A DNA stretch of 20,731 nt, taken from contig NW_014577257.1 in the NCBI RefSeq assembly GCF_000485595.1, forward strand, positions 53,907-74,637. The letters run 5' to 3'. The position numbers and the translations under genes were made by a program. The DNA comes from Priapulus caudatus. Its lineage: Eukaryota > Priapulida > Priapulimorpha > Priapulimorphida > Priapulidae. Of this stretch, positions 8,763-17,589 are shown in pieces; position 1 is the first letter of the stretch, and every line of letters begins with the position of its first letter. Below the pieces are notes generated by a model. That model saw only the letters and a program-made list of their open reading frames with translations. It was not told the DNA's origin and searched no databases.

Positions 8763-8902
8763 CTTGATGAATACGGATCGCATGAGCGGAGTCTTGCCTT
8801 GAAAGTCTCTCGTGTCTACAACGTCCCCCTCCACCGCATCCAGTATGAATTTTGCCAGGTGAATTTTTCCCTTAGAGATGGCGTCGATCAGTGCTGATTG
8901 CC
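8763..8902 (-). CDS. Internal exon of an ankyrin-repeat protein (exon B)
   Basis: On the minus strand this 140-bp exon follows an acceptor (gattttgtctag) and ends at a strong donor (AAG|GTAGGT). It starts with two bases of a split Gly codon, so the exon before it must end in phase 1, and it ends after a complete codon (phase 0). The 46 full codons read QSALIDAISKGKIHLAKFIL, then DAVEGDVVDTRDFQG, then KTPLMRSVFIK. This is one ankyrin repeat plus the G-TPL start of the next. The phase-0 end joins the phase-0 start of the exon at 3119-3293: TPLMRSVFIK plus ETKCRIKAVHLLL makes a normal second repeat. That partner lies on the opposite strand in this assembly. No first or last exon was identified, so the total protein length is unknown. 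Confidence 0.87.
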
Positions 8903-9774
8903 CTAGACAAAATCAATAAAACGTATGAGCGTAGATTCGTTACTCATAAAATCGTTATATTTTGAATTAGTATATTTATAAACCAATTTATTTAACCTGC
9001 CATTCTATTACTTACTCCTAGAGTAACGAGTAGATGAGCGCTAAGTAAATGGTTTTACCTCGTGATACGACCATAGGCCAACGGACGATGGAAAAATTTC
9101 AAAGGATTAAATGCTCAGATTTGACTATTTGTAAAGACGAAAAACTATACAGTAATCCATTCAACACTCATGTTCTACGAATATTTCAAATGAGCAGCAA
9201 ATGGTTTCAACAGTAAAGTTGCCAAGTTAGCTGCTTCTACCGAATCAGTAGACAAGTAATAACGAAACGTATTTTCGTAGTATCAAACATGCACCGAAAG
9301 AATACGATCATGAGCGAATAAAAACAAACCCACACAATTGGTTTTTAAGCACTCTTGATACTATAATACTCGTCTATGGGATCACTTCGACAGAACGATA
9401 ATAGTGTAATAATATTAATATATACAGGAGTGTATAATAATAGTGTCTATATAATTATAGTAAAATATATGGCATTATAAAAACAGTAAAATAATTGTAA
9501 GTTTTATATGGTGTAGGCCTACAATAGCTGTGAGCGGAAAAACGTATCGTAAGAGCAGCGTTGTTATCTTATCTGACCTGATATCTGTCCTAGGCTCTGA
9601 CGCCTTGTACCCGTGAGAATCTTCGCCATCGCTTCGGATACTTTCAGAAGAGGATCTGGTCTCTCTCGAATGAGCTTCGGATTTCTTCGGATGACCTCCA
9701 GGCGGCCTTCGAATAAGCTTCTGGTGATCGTTCTCTGCCCAACGAAATCAACGTCGACGTACGAAATCAAGACT
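8903..9774. other. AT-rich, probably intronic or intergenic; no gene seen
   Basis: About 870 bases with no recognised exon. AT-rich stretches at 9360-9510 contain repeated AATAATAGTGT words. A 68-codon minus-strand open frame near 9564-9770 has no ankyrin pattern and no supporting splice sites. An upstream ankyrin exon ending in phase 1 would be expected on the minus strand here or beyond, but I could not find it. Confidence 0.5.
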
Positions 9775-9825
9775 AGATGGCGCTGCTAAATGCTCGCATA
9801 TCGGACCGCGATCGTAGCGCCATCT
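9775..9825. promoter_or_regulatory. Pair of convergent CTCF-like motifs
   Basis: AGATGGCGCT at 9775-9784 (preceded by CT, as CTAGATGGCGCT) faces AGCGCCATCT at 9816-9825. The second reads GTAGATGGCGCTA on the minus strand. The TAGATGGCGC core resembles a common variant of the CTCF binding motif. The two sites are 31 bases apart and point toward each other. Binding is inferred from the motif only. Confidence 0.3.
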
Positions 9826-10170
9826 ACGTTCCTGTCGCGCGTCACGGAGAAGGCTAGCGTATCACGGCGCGCCGCGATACAACACAGACGTGGCGCTGGC
9901 GTCGGACTCGCGGCAGTACTGTGTCACTGTCACCGTCACTGTCGCGCCGTGCGCTGCGTGCCGCGTGCTTCACGTATGACGCATGCCGCCATGTTCCCTG
10001 CATATCGAGCTCGGCGGTGATGATGCAGCCCGCATCTGTGATGGCTGCGGCGAGCAGGGTAGGTGACGAGCGATGCAGGCTCGCTTTCTCCCAGGGGACG
10101 CCGTCTGCTGCTGCAGGAGATCTAGAATATGCGATGATCCGGCTGTAAAATACCAATTACTTTACTTTAA
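9826..10170. other. CpG-rich stretch before the gap, no secure gene
   Basis: GC- and CpG-richer than its surroundings, with many CGCG, GCGC and CACCGTCACTGTCGC words. On the plus strand an ATGATG at 10020 leads through a short open stretch to a donor-like AGG|GTAGGTGA near 10060, so a short first exon is possible. The opposite strand is also open. A CpG-rich promoter or 5' exon is the most that can be proposed. Confidence 0.25.
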
Positions 10171-10195
10171 NNNNNNNNNNNNNNNNNNNNNNNNN
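10171..10195. other. Assembly gap (25 Ns)
   Basis: Twenty-five Ns separate AT-rich sequence from a GC/TG-rich repeat. The order and orientation of the two sides depend on scaffolding, and the round size suggests a placeholder. Confidence 0.99.
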
Positions 10196-10216
10196 GATTG
10201 TCGCGTGCGCGCGCGA

Positions 10217-10247
<31 letters not shown>

Positions 10248-10460
10248 CGCCGGAGTTGTGTGTGTGTGTGTGTGTGTGATGTGTGATGTGAAGTGAGTGC
10301 TGTAGTGAGTGAGGAGTGAGTGAGTGTGATGAGGCAGTGAGTGAGCGTGGAGTGAGTGCGTGCACGTGAGTGAGTGAGCTAGTAGTAGATGTGAGAGTGA
10401 GTGAGTGAGGTGAGTGAGTGAGTGAGTGAGTGAATGACGTGAGTGAGTGAGGAGTGAGCG
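10196..10460 (+). repeat. TG and TGAG microsatellites
   Basis: GCGCGC and two TG runs up to about 10280, then irregular GAGTGAGTGA repeats to about 10460 with frequent single-base breaks. Ser/His/Thr-rich minus-strand frames are artefacts. Confidence 0.92.
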
Positions 10461-11398
10461 ATGTCTGTCGCAATGCAGTGCACGTACTCCAAACACCCAC
10501 AGACACACACGACGCGCAATGCCATGGCACACCCACACAGAAGAACTTATTAGAATATCAGTCAAGTAAGATCAATAACATGGGAAAAAAACTGTTAAAG
10601 ATATGATCATTTTATACTGCAAACAACCCCCAATTAGAACCCCTGGACACTAATAGTAAAGGTGTAAATAACCAAAAGTTATTATTATAACAGCCATGAT
10701 ACGATGGGTTGCGACATTTTCATTTGAAAGCTCTCTTGATAAAGCAAATGTGTTTTTCGTGTTATTCGCAGGGGAAATGATGTAGAAGATTCCTGCGTAT
10801 CCATCCTTGAGCTCCCCACGTAAAGCAGCTATAGCATTGTGAGATCGACGAAGAATAAAGAAATTCCATATATAATATTATGTAGAGAGCAGGCCGTGAG
10901 ATGGGGTCCTGTGTCCACTGGATAATTTAGTCTAGTGAATGCTTGGCGCGCAATCAGCAATTGAATTAAGAAATTTTGTGATTGAATCAGAAAATGCATA
11001 GCTTTGGAATGGTACAATGCAGTGAGATCGTAGCATGTGAACTGAAACTCGAACTTCAGAGTGAGTACATGAGTATACCACTGAACTGTCTGGTTATTGC
11101 TCGTGTTTAGTATTGTATTCTCGGTTTCGGTTGCAGACAATACGCCAGCAGGTGATGAGATATATGAGGGTGAGGACAATAAATAGTCATAGGTTTTTCC
11201 TGTTCTGTGGCAGCCCTGTGGAGTGAGTGCTGAATTAACGAAGATTGACGAATTAACGGTTTTTCTACGGAATTTTTCGGGTGAGTTTCACGCGTTTGAA
11301 CAGGTTTTTTCTTATAGGAACACTCCCCGGGTATAACAGTATGACCCTGCTGCAAAATTGGCATCTCAGATCGCTTGCGGTTTGGCCGCCTTATGAGG
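10461..11398. other. Gene-poor unique sequence with possible short terminal exons
   Basis: Mixed, AT-rich DNA. Two places look like weak candidate 3' exons on the plus strand. At 10772-10823 a good acceptor (tgtttttcgtgttattcgcag) precedes a short frame reading GNDVEDSCVSILELPT then TAA. At 11137-11186 an acceptor (ctcggtttcggttgcag) precedes NTPAGDEIYEGEDNK then TAG. Both are short enough to be chance, and no matching upstream exon was found. Confidence 0.3.
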
Positions 11399-12735
11399 GA
11401 AGATACATACACTAATACATACACTACATAATACTATACCTACATACATACATTACAACATACTACATACATACATACATACATAAATACATACAGTACA
11501 TACATACATACATACATACATACATACAGAACATTACATACAATACATACATACTACATACATACATCATACATACATACTAACAGTAACTTACATAATC
11601 ATACATACCATACATATCAGTACATACATAGATACATACATTCATACATACACATACATTGACATCACATACATACATACATACATACATACATACATAC
11701 ATAGCAGTACATACATACATACATCCTACATACGAACTCAATATATATTAGATAACATTACATACACACATACACAGCATGCATAACATATATACATACA
11801 ACATACACAGCATAATACATACACTTCATAACATACACTGACATACATGCATGCATGCATCGCATGCATGCATACATACATACATACATACCATATCAGT
11901 ACATACAGTACATACATAACATACATACATACATACATACATACATATCATACAGACTACATACATACAATACAATATACGAATACTACATACATCATTA
12001 CCTACATACATACATACATACATACATACATACTACATAGTCATACATACATACATCATATAACACGTACGTACGTACGTACGTACGTACGTACGTACAT
12101 ACATACCTACGTACGTACGCACTCGCCACGCACGTACGCAACCGCACGCACGCACGCACTGCACGCACGCACGCACGCAGCGCTACGGTCCACACGCACG
12201 CTACAACACACACACACACATATAATACATACATACATACAGAAACAAACATACATACAGTACATACATAATACATAACATACATACCATACATACAACA
12301 TACATACATACATACATACATACATACATAACATACATACATACATACATACATACATACATAGCATACATACATACATACATACACATACATACATAAG
12401 CATACACATACATAACATACCTACATACATACAATTACATTACATACATACATACATACATACATTATACACTAACATACATACATACATCATAACTAGC
12501 ATACATACATACATACATACATACATACACTACATACCATACTACATACAGTACATTACATTACCATACCATAATACTACAACACATACACACACACAGC
12601 ACACACCACACACCACAACCACACCACAACAACATCCCAACACACAACACACCACACACACCAACAACATACATACATACATACATACATACATACATAC
12701 ATAACTAATAATAAAGAAAAACATACATACATACA
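11399..12735 (+). repeat. CATA (ATAC) tetranucleotide mosaic with ACGT/ACGC core
   Basis: About 1.3 kb made mainly of CATA units in short perfect runs broken by many single-base gains or losses (for example ATAACATA, ACAGTACA). The centre passes through an ACGT run (12065-12098), ACGC units (about 12118-12180) and a short AC run, then returns to CATA. Another AC-rich stretch lies near 12580-12665. Tyr/Ile/His and Met/Tyr/Val/Cys frames are simple-sequence artefacts. The breaks may be genuine decay or long-read consensus errors. Confidence 0.95.
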
Positions 12736-12910
12736 TACATAGAGCTAATGCCTAGAAGTAAAATGTAAACAAGTGCGTGTGCGTGAATGTGTGCTCATGG
12801 GGGTGCGTGCGCTTGTGTGTGGGATGTGCATGCGCTCGCTCGGGTATACAATACCTCTCTAATAAAGTAACTCTCAAAATAGGAAGTGGGGCATTCCCAC
12901 AACGAATCGT
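12736..12910. other. Short unique spacer
   Basis: TG-rich then mixed sequence between the CATA mosaic and the 24-bp minisatellite. No gene seen. Confidence 0.5.
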
Positions 12911-13371
12911 GGGACGGGGGAAGCACGTGACGGCGGGACGGGGGAAGCACGTGACGGCGGGACGGGGGAAGCACGTGACGGCAGGACGGGGGAAGCACGT
13001 GACGGCAGGACGGGGGAAGCACGTGACGGCGGGACGGGGGAAGCACGTGACGGCAGGACGGGGGAAGCACGTGACGGTGGGACGGGGGAAGCACGTGACG
13101 GCAGGACGGGGGAAGCACGTGACGGTGGGACGGGGGAAGCACGTGACGGCTGGACGGGGGAAGCACGTGAAGGTGGGACGGGGGAAGCACGTGACGACGG
13201 GTCAAGGGAATCACTCGCGATACGCAACGGGGGAAGCACGTGATGGCGGGACGGGGGAAGCACGTGACGGCGGGACGGGGGAAGCACGTGACGGTGGGAC
13301 GGGGGAAGCACGTGACGGTGGGACGGGGGAAGCACGTGACGGCGGGACGGGGGAATCACTCGCGATACGCA
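12911..13371 (+). repeat. Clean 24-bp minisatellite carrying CACGTG E-boxes
   Basis: The unit GGGACGGGGGAAGCACGTGA plus CGGC is 24 bp. Seventeen units carry an intact CACGTG: twelve in a first block and five in a second. Variation is mainly at the last bases (GGC, GGT, ACG). Each block ends in the same 21-bp motif containing TCACTCGCGATACGCA (13206-13226 and 13351-13371). Because 24 is a multiple of three, a Gly-Arg-Gly-Lys-His-Val-Thr-Ala octapeptide reads through, but I regard this as incidental. The same unit forms the array at 17590-20731. Confidence 0.96.
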
Positions 13372-13478
13372 TGCGCGTGAAACGAATAAGGCTTGCTCTC
13401 ATTCATCCGCAATATTGTTGTGCGGCTACAAAAGGCCCTTGTCGCAAACGTCATAAATATATAAAATATGCGAGTCCC

Positions 13479-13527
13479 AAATGCCATAGCGATTGAAGTG
13501 AAATGTCATGCAAAAATAATGGCATTT
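13479..13527. repeat. Small inverted repeat
   Basis: AAATGCCAT at 13479-13487 and its exact complement ATGGCATTT at 13519-13527, separated by 31 bases. Too short to assign a role. Confidence 0.5.
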
Positions 13528-13553
13528 CAGCTTTATGATAGTCATAACTATTT

Positions 13554-13823
13554 ATGGTGTTTCTAACAATGGGCCCCAGGGATTGTGATTGCTCCGCGGA
13601 TTCTTCTAAGAACTCACTGCAAAACAGGCTTTCCTCGGATTCCCATTGTCAGAATGACACTATAGAGTTTAACACTACGTTAAAGCTTAGCAATGCTATT
13701 ACAATCCAGTGGTCCCCGTTTTATTTGGCTTCGGATAAACGCGGCGCGATTTTGCGACATAATGAAAAACAACTTTATCAAAACATCTTTAAGCACGTTG
13801 ACATGCTACTTAAATCTGCATGA
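13554..13823 (+). CDS. Hypothetical 89-residue open reading frame or 3' exon
   Basis: An ATG at 13554 opens a frame that ends in TGA at 13821-13823. The translation has balanced composition, with a Ser/Asn-rich first half (SSKNSLQNRLSSDSHCQND) and a more folded-looking second half (ITIQWSPFYLASDKRGAIL, then RHNEKQLYQNIFKHVDMLLK). An alternative reading is a terminal exon starting at 13576, after a branch-like TTCTAAC and a CCCCAG acceptor. No domain was recognised, there is no signal peptide or membrane segment, and no adjacent exon was found. Composition is clearly different from the repeats on its left. It may be a genuine small gene, a last exon, or chance. Confidence 0.3.
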   Translation: MVFLTMGPRDCDCSADSSKNSLQNRLSSDSHCQNDTIEFNTTLKLSNAITIQWSPFYLASDKRGAILRHNEKQLYQNIFKHVDMLLKSA

Positions 13824-15297
13824 AGTCGTAAGCATTGCAAGCATTGTAAGCATCTAATGCCTACAAATTACAAATCCCCTTCCCAAATTATTGAAATATA
13901 TACATAGTGTAAAATACGCAACAGATGGCTGCTAATTAATCTTAGGGTAAAACGATTAAATTCGTACATTATCTTTCATTTTACAGCCATAAAAATGTAG
14001 TACTGGTACACACCTAATCCTGCACACAGTTGTTATACATGTTTTTGTAAGGCTTTATACGAGAAAACACCAGGCAACCCGATTCCTTAGAACACGGTGT
14101 ACGCTTTTTTATGAAATATCACCATTCACCATTCCTCGCGTATTGTCTGGTTGTTGCCGTTGCTAATCAACGTACGTCACGCAGCTATTTCGAGACTCAC
14201 GCATGAGCTGTAAAATCAAAACCTTTTTTGAATTGGTGCTTCATGCCGTTACGACGAATTACTTTAGATCTCCGATTTTAGGGGTATTCTAGGTGTTTTC
14301 GACAGCAGATTAGGGGTAGTGCTGATTCTATGACTGTACGTTTCGGCACCGCCACCATTTTCTCCCCATCGTGTTGCAATAGAACTGTATTAAGTAACAA
14401 TAAAACCCCCTCCTCAGGTGCAGATAACACCCGAGTGGGGTCGCCACAATCGCCTATTCGTGGACGGACGCGCCCAAGCGGACAAACAGACACGCTTTAC
14501 GATATTAGCAATGTATCCCAAAACATGGATCGATATTACCCGTGTATGAACAGAGTAAAATCGTAGAATCACCAAATTCGACCGTATTTGGCATATGTAT
14601 CAGTGCAATTACTAGTCGAAGTAATATATTAATTGTTAGTATCGACACAGCATGCAGTAATCTTGAAGTTTTATTAGAGTCGGCTACCATGCAAAATTGA
14701 TGCGGGGAACATCAGGGGTAAACATCTCGAATTTGCGATAATTTACTCTTGGTACTATGTATTTCGGTGTAGATACATAGCCGATGCATTATAGTTGCTA
14801 ATTAGTGATAGCGTAGCAATATATGTTATAGGTTTTATTAGCTGGTGGGTAATGTAGCGGCTGCGGAGGTCGTGGGGGTGAGGTTAGGATAATGGCGTGG
14901 TTATGCGAGCCTGACGCCGCAATCATGGCGTGACTATGATTTGGTTAACCACTCCGCTCGTACGTTTGATGCCTTTATTTGATACGTTATGAAATAAACG
15001 CGAGTGCCGATGGCGTACGAGGCGCCTACATACTTTATTAATGCGCTGAGACGCGCACGCGTTCCCACGTCGTGCTTACAACCGGTTCGACCCAACCGTC
15101 GATATTCGCCTACAAAAATATCGTCATAATTATTGCTATCGAAATCAATTCCCGCGCCGTCTCGTACGGTCTCTATACGTTTCCCAAGCGCGCACAGACG
15201 CAGACGACCGAACTATGAGAACGTAATGAACTATGAAGATTTCGTTATTGCGTAGATACAGAATTTGCATAGATCGACACGCCGAGTCAGGCAAACA
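13824..15297. other. Unassigned unique sequence
   Basis: About 1.5 kb of mixed, AT-leaning DNA. A 78-codon plus-strand frame at 14330-14566 is Ser/Thr/Asn-rich, contains SGADNTRVGSPQSPIRGRTR, and includes an acceptor-like ccccctcctcag at about 14417. The minus strand is open over most of the same stretch, so neither can be preferred. GGTTCGACCC near 15083 resembles a tRNA T-arm, but no acceptor or anticodon stems fit around it. Confidence 0.4.
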
Positions 15298-15385
15298 CTG
15301 GCCGAAAGAAGAGAAACAAATGCTGGCCGAGGGAAACAAATGCTGGCTGAAAAAAACAAATGCTGGCCGAAGGAAACAAATACAG
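15298..15385 (+). repeat. 20-bp minisatellite, about four units
   Basis: CTGGCCGAAGGAAACAAATG-type units start at 15298, 15323, 15343 and 15363. The first is expanded by five bases (AAAGAAGAG), the third has CTGGCTGAAAAAAACAAATG, and the last decays into CAGGCCATGG. Confidence 0.85.
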
Positions 15386-15569
15386 GCCATGGGAGCTATG
15401 GGTGCTGACATACGTACGGAAACACACGGCGGTTGTCGAAGTACGATAGAATGGACGAATGTAGGTTTCCGCTAGGTTTCCGTTGCCATGAAGACACCTA
15501 GTTCGCCGCTAGGCTGCTATAGGACCATGCTGCACCTGTCTCCGTTATTGCGCCGCATTGAAATAGTAA

Positions 15570-15900
15570 TCACAGCCTCTCTCTATACATTTATACATTA
15601 TACACGTGCATTATACCCCATATATTATACATTAAATATTATACATTATATATGACATTTTACACATTACACATATATTACACATTACAAATTACATATG
15701 ATTTATTGTACAGTTATTGCATGGTGGCAAGGGTAATATTGAAATTTGTTTACTGAGAAAATCATTGTTTTTCAAGGCAGATACGACTCCTTGTTGCCCG
15801 ACCAACCATAACCTAATTTACAATGCATACTATTAAAATATAACTATATATAATTATACATCATAAATTATACATTATAATTAAACATTAGGCATTCTTA
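15570..15900. repeat. AT-rich ATTATACA-type low-complexity DNA
   Basis: Recurrent TTATACATTA, ACACATTACA and ATAATTATACAT words at 15580-15710 and again at 15837-15890, separated by a short mixed segment. No gene content. Confidence 0.7.
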
Positions 15901-16425
15901 TAGCCTCTATATTTTTTTCATTTCCATGCTGCAAGATGTCTGGTACCATCGCTGCCCAGTATCTAAGTAAACTGCATCAAATCGCAAAGTAAAATCGATA
16001 AGTAATCGCTAAGTAAAACGCAGTCATCACAGTAGACTGTGCATCCTTCCATATTGCTATCACGTCTCATTCCGCACTGATGCCACATGGTACCTCATGC
16101 GAACACGACGCGGCTATACGATGCTAATAACTAGCAGTAAGAAATGTTAGACATGTAGACATGTTAACTAAGACATGTTAATCCTATGCAGTATTCCGTG
16201 CGTGTAATGTACGGTCTCGTGCTACCCAGCTCTACCGTATCATTATTATACAGCTGCCATACCGTACACATACATATAAACGGAAGCAACCATTGTACTG
16301 CATCATATCACGCCCATCGTTAACACTATCAATTAAAATTAGTATTATTCATTATTTAGTTATTAAAATTAGTATTTCTATTATAGACTCTTGACAGTAT
16401 CGAACGCTGTCTGCATCGTATGCCA
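15901..16425. other. Unassigned unique sequence
   Basis: Mixed AT-leaning DNA. Three AGACATGT(TA) words cluster near 16148-16182. No exon, RNA gene or mobile element was recognised. Confidence 0.4.
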
Positions 16426-16487
16426 TACGATATGCCATGATAACAATACGCAATGTCCCGTACGATATATGTCATGATAACAATACG
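16426..16487 (+). repeat. Short tandem duplication
   Basis: TACGATATGCCATGATAACA (continuing ATACG) at 16426 recurs at 16461 as TACGATATATGTCATGATAA (continuing CAATACG), a step of 35 bases with small differences. Confidence 0.75.
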
Positions 16488-16539
16488 AATGGATGGTGTG
16501 ATGGAATGTCACTGATAAAAATTCAAGGCACGCAGTATT

Positions 16540-16737
16540 ATGCCAAAAATGCTATATGGACGTGTCGGAAACGACGACAACAACGACAACCAAAGAAACG
16601 CCGACAAGATAGAGATTTGGCGTCGATGTGTTACACTACAAGTAGAGTTTCATGCTTCGTGGGTATCACGTCTACACGCAACACTGCATCACTCTATCGA
16701 TAATCGTCATCCGGAGCTTCTGTGTTCGGCAATCTAG
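16540..16737 (+). CDS. Hypothetical 65-residue open reading frame or 3' exon
   Basis: An ATG at 16540 opens a frame ending at TAG (16735-16737). After an Asp/Asn-rich start (NDDNNDNQRN) it reads DKIEIWRRCVTLQVEFHASW, then VSRLHATLHHSIDNRHPELL. This has a protein-like mix of Trp, His, Leu and charged residues and no simple repeat. No domain was recognised and no flanking exon was found. Another frame across 16437-16703 is also open, which weakens the case. It could be a last coding exon, a fragment of a dead element, or chance. Confidence 0.2.
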   Translation: MPKMLYGRVGNDDNNDNQRNADKIEIWRRCVTLQVEFHASWVSRLHATLHHSIDNRHPELLCSAI

Positions 16738-17589
16738 ATTTGTATAAAGATGGCGATTTACTCGATTGAGGCGTTCGAGTGAGTAACATTCAATCACGCG
16801 CTTCACTCACGTCTGATCGCGTTACTATAAAACGCCGTTATCACAAAGCCCCTCCCCCAAACCCTGACACCTCACAAAACTTCAAATTCTAAAACCTCGC
16901 AGAGCCTAAATTCCCTCGGGTGAAAACAGACACCCGCGTCTGTGACCACCACCTGCGTTTAACGCAGAGAGCAAGTCAACTACTCGTTCGTAGGCTAATG
17001 GGTAATTAGTTTGTGAAGAAACATTTTATGTCACGATCGACGATATCTTGTAATGTGCGGTGCGAGTCAGATATAGTAAAACAGAGACACTGTCGATGGA
17101 AATCCAATCACTACACGTCTCATAAAAAAAACTCGAAGAACTCGAAGAACAGGACCGATGAATGTAATATTGACGGATCCAGGAAGGGGGTAACGAGAGA
17201 GAGGGGCAACAACCGCCAGCGGAGGTGTATGAGGGAGCGCTGTACGCTCCCTTTAAGCGGAGTGGAGCAGCGCACTTTAGTGCTTTTATGCGGCGATTTC
17301 TATTCTCTAGTGAGCAATAATTTAGTGAAACAAATAAGTAAAATGGGATGGAGAGTAATGACATGAAATGCTCATAAATAACCGCATCGCGTTTTCCCTC
17401 ACTCGTCTCCAGATATCAATTCTTGGACGGTTGAGGGCATGGCCCCGGTGCTCTCGCCCTTGATTCGCTAGTTGAAGGAGATGTACATTAGACAAAGCAG
17501 ATTGACTCACGCTGGGCCACACACAGAGAAGTGAATGTTCAAGAATATTACAAAGGTAAGACGATAACACTCCGTACGTGGGCGCGCAT
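16738..17589. other. Unassigned sequence with a TATA-like word and a GC hairpin
   Basis: ACTATAAAACG near 16824-16834 looks like a TATA box, but no clear exon follows. A 7-bp hairpin GGGAGCG-CTGTA-CGCTCCC at 17233-17251 is followed by TTT, and a smaller GCAC-TTTA-GTGC hairpin followed by T's lies just beyond at about 17271-17286. Minus-strand open frames here are not convincing. Confidence 0.35.

Noticed and set aside
3119-8902. Exon A followed by exon B (A to B order) as the gene model
   Set aside because: The phases also match in this order (phase 1 to phase 1, giving KKG-QSAL). However, B to A completes a split ankyrin repeat and follows from flipping one loop between visible inverted arms. 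A to B would need a separate inversion of the exon B region with no visible breakpoints. It remains a weaker alternative.
9564-9770. 68-codon minus-strand frame as an upstream ankyrin exon
   Set aside because: Its translation lacks the ankyrin pattern, and no donor leaving phase 1 is visible at a suitable place.
12777-13496. 239-codon plus-strand frame with repeated GRGKHVTA peptides
   Set aside because: The octapeptide is a direct reading of the 24-bp DNA repeat. The frame changes register (to TGEARDGG) at the interrupting motif, as expected for non-coding repeats.
15060-15110. tRNA-like T-arm (GGTTCGACCC)
   Set aside because: No matching acceptor stem, D-arm or anticodon stem could be drawn around it.
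17233-17286. Rho-independent terminator-like hairpins followed by T's
   Set aside because: The window is eukaryotic. The hairpins are short and no gene ends there, so chance is more likely.
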